A stretch of 64,000 nucleotides of DNA, taken from positions 21,398,510 to 21,462,509 of the forward strand of contig NC_091193.1 in assembly GCF_040958095.1 (NCBI RefSeq), read 5' to 3'. The position numbers were made by a program, and so were the translations under genes. Below the pieces are notes generated by a model. That model worked only from the letters and a program-made list of their open reading frames with translations. It did no database searches and was not told where the DNA came from. Source of the stretch: Procambarus clarkii (lineage: Eukaryota > Arthropoda > Malacostraca > Decapoda > Cambaridae). Shown here piece by piece: positions 33,890 to 45,703 of this stretch (position 1 is the stretch's first letter; every line of letters starts with the position of its first letter).

Positions 33890-33995
33890 CGTCAAATGTC
33901 GACTCCCACAAGAGGACTTGCGACACGAGAGTCAAGTGTAGAGCTTCCCGCCGCCCGCCGACATCGCTACTAACAAGCTTAAAACACGTGACAGA
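33890..33995 (-). other. Candidate upstream 5' UTR exon
   Basis: The minus strand has GACATTTGACG|GTAAGAGAC (donor GT at 33889-33888) after unique CG-rich DNA (GTCGGCGGGCGGCGGG). A short uORF (ATGTCGGCGGG.., ten codons) lies within. An E-box CACGTG is at about 33986-33991. It would join the acceptor at 32214, giving a 1.67-kb intron. The start of the exon is not defined. Confidence 0.35.
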
Positions 33996-34665
33996 AAGAC
34001 TATAATAACAGCTATTATTCATATTAATATTATCATCGCTTTTATCATACATGTTCGCAAGTCGGGAAGAAGGGGGTGGTGGGGGGGGGGCTCTGGCCAG
34101 GTCGAATATTTTCTTCGTATCAATTTTTTTTTCTCGTAAAATTATAAAGTTTTCATTGTATTATATATGATTGGAATTATATGTTATTTGAGTCAAAACT
34201 AGAAAATTATTTTATTTAACCTAACCTAATATAACTAAATCGGTAAGTCATGCTCATAATAAAACAGATTATTATTGTTTGAAAAGAACCAGTTTGGAAA
34301 TAAATATTAAAAAAAAATGAAAATTATTCGGCGTGTTAGGCACATGGAGACTTCCATATTAGGCCAAGTAGTGCGGTTCTGGCTATTAGGCACGACATAA
34401 ATATATATTATATAACGTCCTCAAGAGCAATAACTGTACAGTATCGTTATACTGAGAATTTTAAAATTGGAAACTTCTAAGTATTGGAAAATTTTAATTT
34501 AAGCTAAAGAAAGTGCTTGGTAGGGGTGTAGTGTAGCCAAAGGGGGGGGAGGGGGGGTCAAAGGCCCCTGGGGTGCCCCCCCCCCCTTCCCTGAAGCAAC
34601 TACATAACCACAGGGAAAGTGAACATTTGTATTGGTAATGTTGTGGTTAGTTACCCCAGGGGTCA
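33996..34665. other. AT-rich spacer upstream of the candidate gene
   Basis: Poly-G and poly-C runs at 34080 and 34545-34585, and AACCTAACCTAATATAAC at 34218. No gene seen. The promoter, if any, would lie here. Confidence 0.45.
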
Positions 34666-34680
34666 AGACACACACACGCG

Positions 34681-34753
<73 letters not shown>
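34666..34753. repeat. (AC)n with (CG)n insert
   Basis: ACACACACGCGCGCGCGCGC then (AC)n; the CG alternation could adopt Z-form DNA. Confidence 0.95.
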
Positions 34754-34757
<4 letters not shown>

Positions 34758-35690
34758 TACAAACATACTCGACTGAACCTTGAGAGCGCTACACCCAAGC
34801 GTGCGACTCACTCCCCACAACTAAATCAGTAAACACTTCTCTCTCTCTCTTCACAACCCCGTAACAACCACGGAATACATCACTCCCTAACAACCCCCAA
34901 CTCCCCAAGGAGACACTTAACACCCCACCCATTAGTCACGGTAACGGCGTGAACCACATGCCTGGGATAACTGCAAACTTTCCCTTTGTCCCGGTGAAAA
35001 CCCCTGAATGGCGTGTTCGCGCCAAAATGCGGTAAGGTTGTCTCCCGGAAGTTCACAATTTGGCGCGAACTGTAGTGACACTGGAGCGGATGTTTACACC
35101 AGAGTCATTCATGCATACACGACTCGTGACCCGGGTCGTGGTGTTGCTTCTCCTCACCGCCACCATTAATATATACATACACACACATACATTATGTATA
35201 TGTACGGGATATGCAGTAAAGCATTTCAGTAGTACTTGGAGAGAGGGAGAGAGAGAAAGAGAGACAGGGAGAGAGAAAGAGACAGAGGCACACATACACA
35301 CACACACCAAACCACAACAAAGAGATAACGACCCAATTACCCCTGAAGTGAACTCTGTGCGACCCGTCCCAAACCACCTCTCGCGAAGCTCCAGCAACAA
35401 GTTCAGACCAACACAATGTACACAGCTGATCTCTTACCGTCACCACCTCATTACCGACGTTGTTCTACACATCAACACTGTGAGGGGGGGAGGGGGGGTA
35501 GTAATGCTGGGTCTCGACTACTGTGTACTCGTCTATTTGTACCTGTAGGGTCGAGTAACAGCTCCTGGACCCCGGCTTTGTAGATGTTCCTCGTCTACTG
35601 CAATTATTCCCTACTGACAACTTTCGTATCATATTTATAATTGACATCGAGTAGAGAGATAACTAATTATAATTTTATAATCTTCCCAAG
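34754..35690. other. Spacer with degenerate LINE 3' end
   Basis: 35525-35640 (minus) resembles the CR1-like 3' tail (TACTCGTCTATTTGTACCTG). 35240-35290 is GA-rich. No gene. Confidence 0.45.
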
Positions 35691-35694
35691 TCTC

Positions 35695-35852
35695 CCCACA
35701 CTCCAGAACTAACTCTCCACACTCCCTGCACTCAAGAACTAACTCCCTGCACTCAAGAACTAACTCCCCACACTCCCTGCACTCAAGAACTAACTCCCCA
35801 CACTCCCTGCACTCAAGAACTAACTCCCCACACTCCCTGCACTCAAGAACAC
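35695..35852. repeat. 30-bp tandem repeat
   Basis: CTCAAGAACTAACTCCCCAC + ACTCCCTGCA, about five copies including one shorter unit. Confidence 0.9.
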
Positions 35853-36070
35853 ACCGCCCCTGCGTGCACTCACCCGGAGCCTGCCCCGGTGGCATCATCT
35901 CTTCCCTCGACAATTTCCCCCGTATTTTTGTACTCTGTATTTGTCCTACTTTACTACTCGGGCTCTTCCTTTACCGTGTCAGCTCCGTGTTGTTGCTTCA
36001 CACACACGTTATTCCTGGCTGTCAGTCCTGGACCCTTTACGCCAGGACCCTGCGAGTGGGGGGGGGGAGG

Positions 36071-36926
<856 letters not shown>

Positions 36927-36969
36927 TTGACTCTCTACGACATTACCGTTTGTGACTGGTCAGGGTTTG

Positions 36970-37090
36970 TGACCCTGTCGTAGCTCAGTCGATTAAGGCA
37001 GTGTGTGGGATGCTCCCGGACGCAGGTTCGAATCCTCGTCACGGCCCTTGTGGATTTGTTCATTTGATGCTTCTCTTTAGTGTGATTTCT
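36970..37090 (+). repeat. tRNA-derived SINE (CACGGCCCTTGTGG family), copy 1
   Basis: Box A TAGCTCAGTCGATTAAGG and box B GGTTCGAATCC are near consensus, then the family core CACGGCCCTTGTGGATTTGT and TTGATGC. Copies at 40637-40870 and 56340-56435. Confidence 0.8.
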
Positions 37091-37303
37091 GTGTGTAATG
37101 GTCAGCCTGTAGACCCTTCAGACCAGCTCATGGTCTCAAATTCGTCGAGTTCTGAAATGATTTTGTAAGTGGTGGAGGACAGACTCGGTCCATCGTGGGG
37201 GGTGGAGCCGGCTGGCGTCACACTAGCTGGCTCCTGACACACTCTCTAATACTTTACATGGTTTGTGGTGGGTGAGTAACTGTCTAAGTATTACCTAGCT
37301 TTA

Positions 37304-37307
<4 letters not shown>
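37091..37307. other. SINE-adjacent spacer
   Basis: The TGTGATTTCTGTGTGTAATG stretch just after 37070 is also found at 40806, so the SINE may extend to about 37150. No gene. Confidence 0.4.

Positions 37308-37386
<79 letters not shown>
37308..37386. repeat. (TA)n microsatellite
   Basis: About 39 units. Confidence 0.97.
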
Positions 37387-37390
<4 letters not shown>

Positions 37391-37635
37391 TATCGTGCAC
37401 ATTTCTGGCCAACATATCGTGCACATATTAGGTCATGATTCAAGTCGCAGGCAGAGGTTGGGGAGGTGTTGTGTACCATACAAGTCTGGAACATTGTGTC
37501 CCGGGGTCTGGGACATACTGGGCCAGGTCCCCGGGGCCAGGTCCTCACCGCAGCAGTTACCAAACTCCTGGGTTCCTGGCCCCTGCTGGGTGAACATAGG
37601 CAGCACGTGAAAGTAAACGTTGGCCCAAACGTTTT

Positions 37636-37708
37636 TGTCCTTGCCGCTGGGATTGACCCCGGGACACGTCATGTGAGACCCCGACTGGGCTGACCACTTG
37701 GCTACGGG
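37636..37708 (-). repeat. tRNA-derived SINE head
   Basis: The minus strand has CCGTAGCCAAGTGGTCAGCC (good box A) and CCGGGGTCAATCCCAG (box B) at tRNA-like spacing. Confidence 0.55.
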
Positions 37709-37773
37709 AATATGGATTATTTTCATTGATTAAGCCTTGTGTATGTTGTTCTGTACTGCGTTCTCTCTTCCCT

Positions 37774-37882
<109 letters not shown>

Positions 37883-38034
37883 CGTGGTGTGGAGGTGACC
37901 GTCTCCCTCGGTGCCTGGGGCGGTGACCAACATTTGTGCTGGCTATAATAACTGACCACAGCCAGGCTCCCACTCACTCCCCGCATCATCTAGCTTTTGT
38001 GGAGCACCCAGACGCTCACACGGGGAACAAGACG

Positions 38035-38226
38035 CGCACACAGGCAGCCAGGCACACACACAGGCAGCCAGGTACACACACAGGCAGCCAGGCACACATA
38101 CAGGCAGCCAGGCACACATACAGGCAGCCAGGCACACACACAGGCAGCCAGGTACACACACAGGCAGCCAGGCACACACACAGGCAGCCAGGCACACACA
38201 CAGGCAGCCAGGCACACACACAGGCA
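38035..38226. repeat. 18-bp tandem repeat, about 10.5 units
   Basis: ACACACACAGGCAGCCAGGC-type unit of 18 bp with C/T variants. It encodes HTGSQA/QPGTHT repeats; no gene. Confidence 0.95.
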
Positions 38227-38392
38227 GGCAACAAGCACGTACGCGCGCACACACATCCGCCTAGCAGTTGTCGCTGGAGGCAGCAAGCACACATCCAGGT
38301 GACCATACACACGCGACAGGAAGTCCCGTCTTGGCACACTACTTTATGGACTCTCAGGCGCGAAATTAAGACTGAGCGGTCAGCGTGAGTGT

Positions 38393-38680
38393 GTGTACTC
38401 GCCTGCATGTGCTAACAGGGCAAGCTGGCCTGTCAAGCTCTTGACAGTTTGACAGGTCAGGCGTCTCAATTGCCATGGCACCTGACTCTCTTCCTTGTAA
38501 CCATAGCTTTTCTTAAGACAAAAGTACAGTGTAGGGTCAGCCTTAAACTGCCCTTTCTCCTTTCGGGTCATTCCACTTGCTCTCTGCTCCTACACGTAAG
38601 AGCTGCCTGTTCTTCCTGTCGTCCAGTCCAGGCTCTTGAGTCAGTGCTGTTCACTTTGTCAATGTCTTTAAGAGACACTG
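38393..38680 (-). mobile_element. Degenerate CR1-like LINE 3' end
   Basis: Order and spacing match 27690-27920 (tail, CTTTAAACTG-like, TTCGGGTCATTCCACTTGCT), with heavy divergence. Confidence 0.5.
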
Positions 38681-38684
38681 ATAC

Positions 38685-38832
38685 CTGATCAACCAGGCTG
38701 TGATTAATAGGTCGGGCTGTGAGCAGCCGCGTCCAACAGACTGATTGACCAGTTCAACAACGAGAAGGCCTGGTCGAGGACCGGGCCGCGGGGACGTTGA
38801 GCCACGAATTCATCGCAGGATCAGAGTGTCTT
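38685..38832 (+). repeat. GGACCGGGCCGCGGGGAC dispersed repeat (SINE tail)
   Basis: GATCAACCAGGCTGTGATTA precedes GCCTGGTCGAGGACCGGGCC and GGGGACGTTGAGCCACGAA. Same core as 40895-40965 (+), 41015-41085 (-) and 44245-44320 (-). Confidence 0.65.
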
Positions 38833-38867
38833 ATGTGGTAATCAGACTCCATCACACGGCCTCATTT

Positions 38868-38875
<8 letters not shown>

Positions 38876-38957
<82 letters not shown>
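38876..38957. repeat. (TA)n microsatellite
   Basis: About 41 units. Confidence 0.97.
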
Positions 38958-38961
<4 letters not shown>

Positions 38962-39019
38962 CACGCTGTTGTGATGGCATTGTGCATGTTGTAATAACCT
39001 CGGCTTCTTCCTATACTCT

Positions 39020-39365
39020 TCTATAGCGTGGTGAGGTCTGGTTCTCTCAGCCGGTCTTTGTAGCTCAGTCCTCTTGGTTCAGGGACCAGTCCTGTAGTAC
39101 ATATTTGGACTTTTCCGGGTAGAGTCCACACCGAAACTACACACTCACGTACTGATTCGTCACACGCAGCAATATACAGGTTCTGGAACATCACAGCTAT
39201 GTTTGGCAGTGTTGAATACGCCGCTGATGTTATTCCGTTATTGTGTGCCTCCATTGGCTCCCCTGAGGTAATAGTAGCACATATTCTCTCTCTCTCGTAC
39301 CTCAAGCAGACGTACCTCGTCTGCCCTCACTGTGGCCTCATCTCCTGTTTGTCCACCTCCACAGA
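39020..39365 (-). mobile_element. CR1-like LINE polymerase fragment
   Basis: On the minus strand ITSAAYSTLPNIAVMFQNLY, then VWTLPGKVQICTTGLVPEPR and GLSYKDRLREPDLTTL: the standard SFRNLY...VQxxATxLVPELRGLSYKDRLR order, partly disrupted. Confidence 0.75.
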
Positions 39366-39401
39366 TCTCCAGTATCAGCTATTGATACTGGTAATGGCTC
39401 A

Positions 39402-39470
39402 AAAGGGCCACCACTTACGGGCTATTCATGCCCGTGCCACCTTTTGGGTGGCTTAATCTTCATCAATCAT
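39402..39470 (+). repeat. Dispersed SINE-like repeat, copy 2
   Basis: Matches 245-325 (CTTACGGGCTATTCATGCCC, GGTGGCTTAA). Confidence 0.6.
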
Positions 39471-39681
39471 CAAATCCACCTGGTCGTTCTCCAGTCCTGC
39501 TCTGTTTTAATTCCTCTCGCTCGTCTGTTATCAACACATTAACAGTAGAGGACCCAGCTCTCTCTCTCTCAGGTCCGTCGCTGACGCGTCACAAGTGCTG
39601 TAGGGTGAGTGTGTGTGTGAGGGGGGGGGGGGGCGCGTGAGGCCTAGTGCACATTCCCTGTATGTTAACTCCCCTGGTTGT

Positions 39682-39790
39682 GTTCACCTAGGTGTGCTTG
39701 CGAGGGTTGAGCGCTGGCTATTTGATCCCGCCTCTCAACTGTTAAGCAACTGTGTATAGATTCCTGAGCCTACTGGGCTCTGTCATACAT
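39682..39790 (-). mobile_element. CR1-like LINE 3' end
   Basis: The minus strand carries GAGCCCAGTAGGCTCAGGAA and CAACCCTCGCAAGCACACCT, ending AGGTGAACAC. Truncated. Confidence 0.75.
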
Positions 39791-40017
39791 CTCTGTATAT
39801 CTATACATCCCTGTGTGTGTGTATGACTGTGGTGCTGGGAAAGAGGGGGGGGGGAGCTGCGGGCGTGGTTCTATGTGAATTGGGGCACCTACGTAATTAT
39901 CTTGTGAAGCATTTAATCCCCTCAAAGTTTGAAATAAATAAAATATAATCAAGAGTGAACAGCATTGTTTCACGACCGGAAGTGGTTCCCGGAATTGCAA
40001 TCTCCTCTTATTCCTCC

Positions 40018-40112
40018 ATCTCCTCCTCCTCCTCCTCCTCCTCCTCCTTCTTCTCCTCCTCCTTCTTCTTCTTCTTCTTCTCCTCCTCCTCCTCCTCCTC
40101 CTCTTCCTCTAT
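40018..40112. repeat. (CTC)n/(TTC)n trinucleotide tract
   Basis: CTCCTC and TTCTTC blocks over about 95 bp. 39791-40017 and 40113-40300 show no gene. Confidence 0.93.
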
Positions 40113-40307
40113 ATCCCAGGTCTCCTCGCCGTGATCTTCCTAGTCATCCTCCTAGGCTATGTGCCGTCGTGCCTCCTCGTGGTGCAGGGCGGACCTGCCT
40201 CACCTGACATTCCTGGCTAATGGCCGCGCCAGGAGCCTCAAGACGTAATCACCACACGATTTCTCACCTGTTCCCAGCCCCGGAAGTTGTCAAGACGATC
40301 CACTTAC

Positions 40308-40602
40308 GTGCGGGTACCCTCAGGTTACCCTAAGGTACCCTCAGGTTACCCTAAGGTACCCTCAGGTTACCCTAAGGTATCCTCAGGTTACCCAGGGTAC
40401 CCTCAGGTTACCCAGGGTACCCTGAGGTTACCTCACAGTACCCTGAGGTTACCTCACAGTACCCTGAGGTTACCCACAGTACCATGAGGTTACCCTACAG
40501 TACCTTGAGGTTACCCTACAGTATCCTGAGGTTACCCCACAGTACCCTCAGGTTACCTCACAGTACCGTGAGGTTACCCAGGGTACCCCAGGGCGCTCCA
40601 CG
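40308..40602. repeat. ~20-22-bp GGTTACCC tandem repeat
   Basis: GGTACCCTCAGGTTACCCTA and derivatives, about 14 imperfect units. Confidence 0.9.
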
Positions 40603-40636
40603 ATACCCTAAGAGGAACTACTCAGACATGTTTGTG

Positions 40637-40870
40637 AAGGATGAACAAATCCACAAGGGGCAGTGATGAGGGTTCGAACCTACGTCCGGGATAGACCATG
40701 TCGTGACGCAGTCGAGTAAGGCAGCGTCTGGGACTATCACGAACGTAGGTTCGACCCCTTCATCACGGCCCTTGTGGATTTGTTCACTTGATGCATCAGG
40801 CTATTGTGATTTCTGTGTGTATAGTGAAGGATGTTTCCCACAGACCCCAGCACCGGGTCTCAGCTGTGTC
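40637..40870. repeat. tRNA-derived SINE pair in inverted orientation
   Basis: 40637-40694 is a minus-strand head (GAACAAATCCACAAGGGGC, GGGTTCGAACC). 40695-40870 is a plus-strand copy (GTGACGCAGTCGAGTAAGGC, AGGTTCGACCCC, ACGGCCCTTGTGGATTTGTT). The arms pair with few mismatches. Confidence 0.75.
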
Positions 40871-40891
40871 TCACAGCCACAGACGAAGACC

Positions 40892-41085
40892 TGGGAGGGG
40901 GGTGGAGCTGATCGAGGACCGGGCCGTGGGGACGCTAAGCCCCGAAATCATCGCAAGGTAAGATAACCACAGAAGGCGACCTGTGGGCTAACTTCCTTGC
41001 TTAACCTTGCAATTACCACTGCGATGATTTCGGGGCTTATCGTCCCCGCGGCCCGGTCCTCGACCAGGCCCCCCCCCCCCGCCAC
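40892..41085. repeat. Inverted pair of the GGACCGGGCC repeat
   Basis: The plus copy (GGACCGGGCCGTGGGGACGC, CCCCGAAATCATCGCAAGG) and the minus copy (CGATGATTTCGGGGCTTATC, CCCGGTCCTCGACCAGG) are separated by about 50 bp. Confidence 0.75.
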
Positions 41086-41304
41086 AGAAAGCGACCCGAC
41101 GAGAGTAACACGTCTGTTGATGACGGGGGGGGGGGGGGTGGAGGGGGGCGTGGCGGGGAAAGAACAGGGTCACAGTGGCGGATGTTGTGGGTGTGGGGGA
41201 GGGGGGGAGGGGAGGGGGGGGAGGTGTTGTGGTCTCACTTGCATGGCTGCTAGAGGTGGGGGGTGATAACAGGAGGGGACGAGGTCACTGGATACAGCTG
41301 TCAA
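41086..41304. other. G-rich spacer
   Basis: Several G runs of 7-10 bases. No gene. Confidence 0.5.
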
Positions 41305-41462
41305 CGTAGTGTCAACCACTACGCCACCACTTGGAGGGTGTCAACCACTACGTCACCACTTGGAGGGTGTGTGTCAACCACTACGTCACCACTTGGAGGG
41401 TGTGTGTCAACCACTACGTCACCACTTGGAGGGTGTGTGTCAACCACTACGTCACCACTGGC
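41305..41462. repeat. 33-36-bp tandem repeat, about 4.5 units
   Basis: GTCAACCACTACGTCACCAC + TTGGAGGGTGTGT. The first interval is shorter by 3 bp. GTCACC-containing but no gene. Confidence 0.92.
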
Positions 41463-41495
41463 ACAGCTGAATGTGAGATGAGAGGTTATGAACCT

Positions 41496-41740
41496 GGGGC
41501 CAGATTCACGAAGCAGTTCGCAAGCATCTTTCTTCAATCTTTGACGCCTTTGGTTACATTTGTTAAACAGTTTACAAGCATAAAAACTTGCCAATCAACT
41601 GTTGTTATTGTTATAAACAGCCTCCTGGTGCTTCGGAGTTCATTAACGGTTTAATAATTGTAAACAAAGCCGCCAAAGATTGAGAAAAGAAGCACAGATT
41701 CGTAAGTGCTTGCGTAACTGCTTCGTGAATCAGGGTCCCT
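41496..41740. mobile_element. MITE with terminal inverted repeats, complete copy
   Basis: Left end GGGGCCAGATTCACGAAGCA and right end TGCTTCGTGAATCAGGGTCC are inverted. The inversion continues inward (GCAAGCA.., TCAATCTTTGACG.. against CAAAGATTGA). About 245 bp with no coding capacity. Target-site duplication not resolved. Confidence 0.8.
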
Positions 41741-41859
41741 GCCCTCAGCATCCGGCCCATCTCTCGTACTCCTCTCTCACTCGCTCCCTTACTAACTCCC
41801 TCCCTCACTATACACGCACACATTCACTGTCACTCTTACTGAGTGCATTAAGACAGAGT

Positions 41860-41913
41860 GGGTTGGACTTCTGTCCAACCCACAGAAGGTTGGACAGAAG
41901 TCCAACCTTCTGT
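41860..41913. repeat. Two adjacent palindromes
   Basis: 41860-41881 (GGGTTGGAC-TTCT-GTCCAACCC) and 41882-41913 (ACAGAAGGTTGGAC-AGAA-GTCCAACCTTCTGT) share the sequence GGTTGGAC and abut exactly. Confidence 0.97.
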
Positions 41914-41974
41914 CTTGGACCTCTTAGGACTTCTGGCTGGACTTCTTCACCCTGGAAGAAGGAGCAGGTAAGAC

Positions 41975-42225
41975 ACAACAACATGCAAGATTAATTCTGG
42001 GATTGACACTGTAAACAGAGAAGTTATGTTCAAAGTGAGGCACAGCAGAGGTGAGACACAGATGAGACAACTGAGTAACAAAAGGCGATACAGAATACAA
42101 CACGTGACTCATAAATCAGTGGAATAGATTAGATGAAGTTGTCAACTTAACACAAAACTTTAAATATAAAAGTGATAATGAAGTGAGTGTAGTCATCACA
42201 TTAACATAATATACAAAAGGCAGGG
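41975..42225 (+). mobile_element. Degenerate LINE C-terminal region
   Basis: NSGIDTVNREVMFKVRHSR-like and WNRLDEVVNLTQNFK-like readings suggest a LINE end (WNxLxxxVVxxxxxxxFK). Heavily broken. Confidence 0.35.
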
Positions 42226-42682
42226 CTTAGGAGCTGACTCTCAACCCTGCAAGCATATCTTCATGAGGCCACGATGTATATATATTGCATTATAATACAA
42301 CACAGGATAAGATAAACACTGACGAGTCGATTGTTTTCATTGTAACCCAAAAAACAACATTCCTGTTGCTGTACCACCACACTGCTCCGGATCAGATCCC
42401 CTTGTAATGTTACAGGAGTAATTCCTGTCTTGATTACAGTGATTGTGTGGGCTTGAGAGCCCCGTGGTGCACGAGGGGCAGAGATTGGCGTGGTTAGTAC
42501 CATGATTGAGGGAGACGACCGTAATCACCAAGACCAAACCCGTAAACTTTCAGTCCAGTCGTTACTGTGGACTAAATCCTCAAGGACCCCCACCACGCCC
42601 CCGCCTCACCCCCCACCACGCCCCCACAGGAGGTCTCGCCTTGTTGGTCATGTTCCTGGCTCAAGCCCTCACCCACCAGCTG

Positions 42683-42782
42683 CTTTCGGAGGTCTCCAGC
42701 AGCTTCCGGAGGTCTCCAGCAGCTTCCGGAGGTCTCCAGCAGCTTCCGGAGGTCTCCAGCAGCTTCCGGACATCTCCAACGA
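42683..42782. repeat. 20-bp tandem repeat, about 4-5 units
   Basis: GGTCTCCAGCAGCTTCCGGA, followed by diverged variants to about 42840. 42226-42682 has no gene. Confidence 0.93.
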
Positions 42783-42954
42783 TCAACAGCATCTCCCAGA
42801 TGTCTCCAGCAGTTTACAGAGATCAAGAGCATCTGGAGATCTCCGTAAGTGCTAACATAGTTGCTGCAGCCTCCAACGTCGTCGCGGGCCTCCAAAGACC
42901 TCGTTCCTCCGGCTACCAACACCACCGTTGTGGCGGGAAACCCCAGCTGACGAT

Positions 42955-43192
42955 GGCGTCTTTTACCAGACGTCGTGACGTTCACTCTGGCCTTCGTGGA
43001 TTTCCTCAAGAATAAATTATATAAGTTCTTGCAAGAAGTATCGGACCAACGAGGCTGTAGTGGATATGTGGGTTTACAAGCAGCTCCAAATAACAGCCTG
43101 TTGGAGCTAGTTATCACAAGTCGAGCCTGGCCCCCCACGCTGGGCTCGGGGAGTAGAAGAACTCAGGAGACCCTCTACAGGTAAGCTCTCCA
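42955..43192 (+). mobile_element. LINE C-terminal fragment (third type), copy 2
   Basis: FLKNKLYKFLQEVSDQRGCS and YVGLQAAPNNSLLELVITSR match the 1937-2150 copy. Ends ACCCTCTACAGGTAAGCT. 43193-43825 has no supported gene; a GTCACGCCCCAGGTCAG duplication lies near 43515-43555. Confidence 0.7.
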
Positions 43193-43825
43193 GGCGCAAA
43201 AATGTCTCTATAACCTCAACCTTGAGCCCGGTGTCCAGGGTACGGGGAGTGCATGACAGGGAGAGAACATAATAGGAGGGAGGGGGGTAGAGGTGGCCGC
43301 TTACAGGAGGTGGCCGCTCCCAGGAGGTGGCCTACCTCAGTACAGGTGGTGACCCGCCTCAGGAGGAAGGATGAAAGCCGCCCCTGGCAGTTCTTGCTAC
43401 CCTGCAGTCACGCATTCACTCTGGCTCCGTTACCAACCTTGTGACGTTCACTCTGGCCTCAGTCACCTCACCTTCAGGTCAGCGAGTCGTTCACAGCCCC
43501 CATCCACGCCCTAGGTCACGCCCCAGGTCAGGTCACGCCCCAGGTCAGGTCACGCCTTGGGTCCTTCCTAACTAAGGAGCCAACTTTCAGGTGAGCGAGG
43601 GGTCGCCAGGACCTCGGGGTCGTCGCGCCGTTCAGATGGTTGCCTCGCCGCCTTGTGGTGGTGGTGGAGAGCCCCGGGGTGATGAGCGCCGCCTTCCTCA
43701 CCTCTCCACAAGCCTCGATTAATGTGTTTTCAAACTCTCTTTTTGTTGTACTTCGAAGGAATGTGAAAGGACCGAGGCCTCGCCTTGAAACGCTGCCTTG
43801 GTGCTCCTGGATGTTGGCTAGTTTT

Positions 43826-43832
43826 ACTAATT

Positions 43833-43866
<34 letters not shown>

Positions 43867-43888
43867 TGGAGGGCTGGCTGGCTGGTTA
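43826..43888. repeat. (GGCT)n tract
   Basis: Irregular GGCT repeats. Confidence 0.9.
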
Positions 43889-44244
43889 ATTTGAGCCCGA
43901 GTGGATGGCTCCTGGAGGCAAACCGCCACTCGTGCCCTACAGCCGCCACACAAGCGGAACAGGAAAACCAAAGCAAGGTTCGCGAAGCCATGAAACATAT
44001 TTATAACAGAAGAAGGAAGTATTCAACAATATTTACAAAGAACAAGACAGGATATTACCTAAAAAGACATCACACTATACCATAAAAGATGCCAAACAAC
44101 GACTAAAATGGAAATATACAAAAAATAGATAAAAAGCACTAATGACCCCCCCCCGCTAAGAACAGATAGACCTATGACAATGTGAAGACTAAATATAGAG
44201 CAGTGGTTCTCAGGCTAACTGTTCTGGAGATCACAGGGCTATCT
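43889..44244. other. Spacer
   Basis: A-rich DNA with AAGACA/AAAAGA motifs; nothing recognised. Confidence 0.45.
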
Positions 44245-44492
44245 TGAGATGGTTTTTGAGATGATTTCGGGGCTTTTTAGTGTCCCCGCGGCCCGGTTCT
44301 CGACCAGGCCTCCACCCCCAGGAAGCAGCCTGTGACAGCTAACAGCCAGGTACCTATTTTACTGCTAGATAACAGGGGCATAGGGTGAAAGAAACTCTGC
44401 CCGTTGTTTCTCGCCGGCGCCTGGGGTCGAACCCAGGACCACAGGATCACAAGTCCAGCGTGCTGTCCGCTCGGCCGACCGGCTCCTCAAGA
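44245..44492 (-). repeat. tRNA-derived SINE, near full length
   Basis: The minus strand starts GGAGCCGGTCGGCCGAGCGG (box A-like), with GTCCTGGGTTCGACCCCAGG as box B. It continues through the CACCCTATGCCCCTGTTA and GTAAAATAGGTACCTGGCTG blocks to GGCCTGGTCGAGAACCGGGC and GCCCCGAAATCATCTC. The long variable region suggests a Leu/Ser-type tRNA origin. A partial copy is at 51240-51395. Confidence 0.8.
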
Positions 44493-45700
44493 GGACATTC
44501 TTTTCCCAGTTTGGAGTTCCTTTCCTGACTGACATTCCTCCCCAATTCTGGCTACAGTCGCTACCTCTTAGATGTCAAATACCTCCCACTGAGGACATAT
44601 ATGTGATGTCAACGCCATCTGTTGAGCGCACCTGTCTCCACTTTCAGCTCCCCGGTGGAAGGCTGTAATCTTACTAACACCTGTTTAGTTTCCTTCTTAC
44701 TATGCATTTTTTAATCCTTAGAAGTGATGTGGACGGTACCTTGGTCGACAAGAGTCAATTCACTCAGGGCTGAACTTAAGACTTGTTCGAGTGGGAACAG
44801 TGTTGGTGGAGAGAGTGATTTGTCTGTGATAACCAGTGAAGTATTGGTGATTGGACCGACGTATCCTGGGATGGCCCGGTTGAGTTACTAGATGGAATTA
44901 ATGTCAGTCTGTCCTCTACGTTAAGGCTTGTTATAAGTAAAGCCTTTAGGGAAAGGTAGCTAGTGTGTTGCTGGAGAGTCATAGAAGTGTTCTGACACTG
45001 TGCAGAGGACGGGCCCATGATTTACTGAGGAAAGATCTTATCCAACAATATATCTTGGATAAGTCATTCGACAACATTGTCGCTTGGATCGTCGACTTCC
45101 TATGGCGTCGCCTGCCACTTAGTTTCGTCTAATTTCGTTATAAAATTATATTATTTCAGAGTAAAACTACGTTTCTTCATGTTCAACATTAAGCACCAAC
45201 ATTATAGTGAGAAAATATATAATATTTCTTCATTTCTAACATAATGCTAGGTAGCTTTGATTACCTTTCGGGAAGGTTTGGGTAATTAGACGGACCCGTT
45301 CCGGGAATCAGCGGCCCGGCGGCCCGGCCTCCGACAAGGTCTTCCGTAGACGGCAGATTTTAACACCAGTTCTCATAAACTTCTCCACCACATCTCCTTA
45401 TAAGATTACCAGACGTCGCCTGGCAACGGCAAGGCCCCTTGAGGCACTTGCCATTACTCTATAAGTGACACTGCAGCCACATGAGCGGCCCTACGGCGCC
45501 AGTACACACCAGTGAGAGTCAACACACACACATAATTATCACATTAACATAACGAGCAGTTGCACGCATTCCGCCATCCACTGTGGTCGCCTGAGGGCTC
45601 CCGCCGCCCGTCCCGACCCCACCTCTCTCCTTAAACTGTATCCTTAAAGGGGGACAAATTTGAAACTATATTTAATAGGGGGATTGTGAACAGTATGCTA
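44493..45700. other. Spacer
   Basis: No gene or array. 45290-45350 resembles the GGCCCGG repeat core. Confidence 0.5.
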
Positions 45701-45703
45701 ATA

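Noticed and set aside
36975-37050. Genuine tRNA gene
   Set aside because: Boxes A and B are good, but the acceptor stem does not close and the SINE body follows; it is a SINE head.
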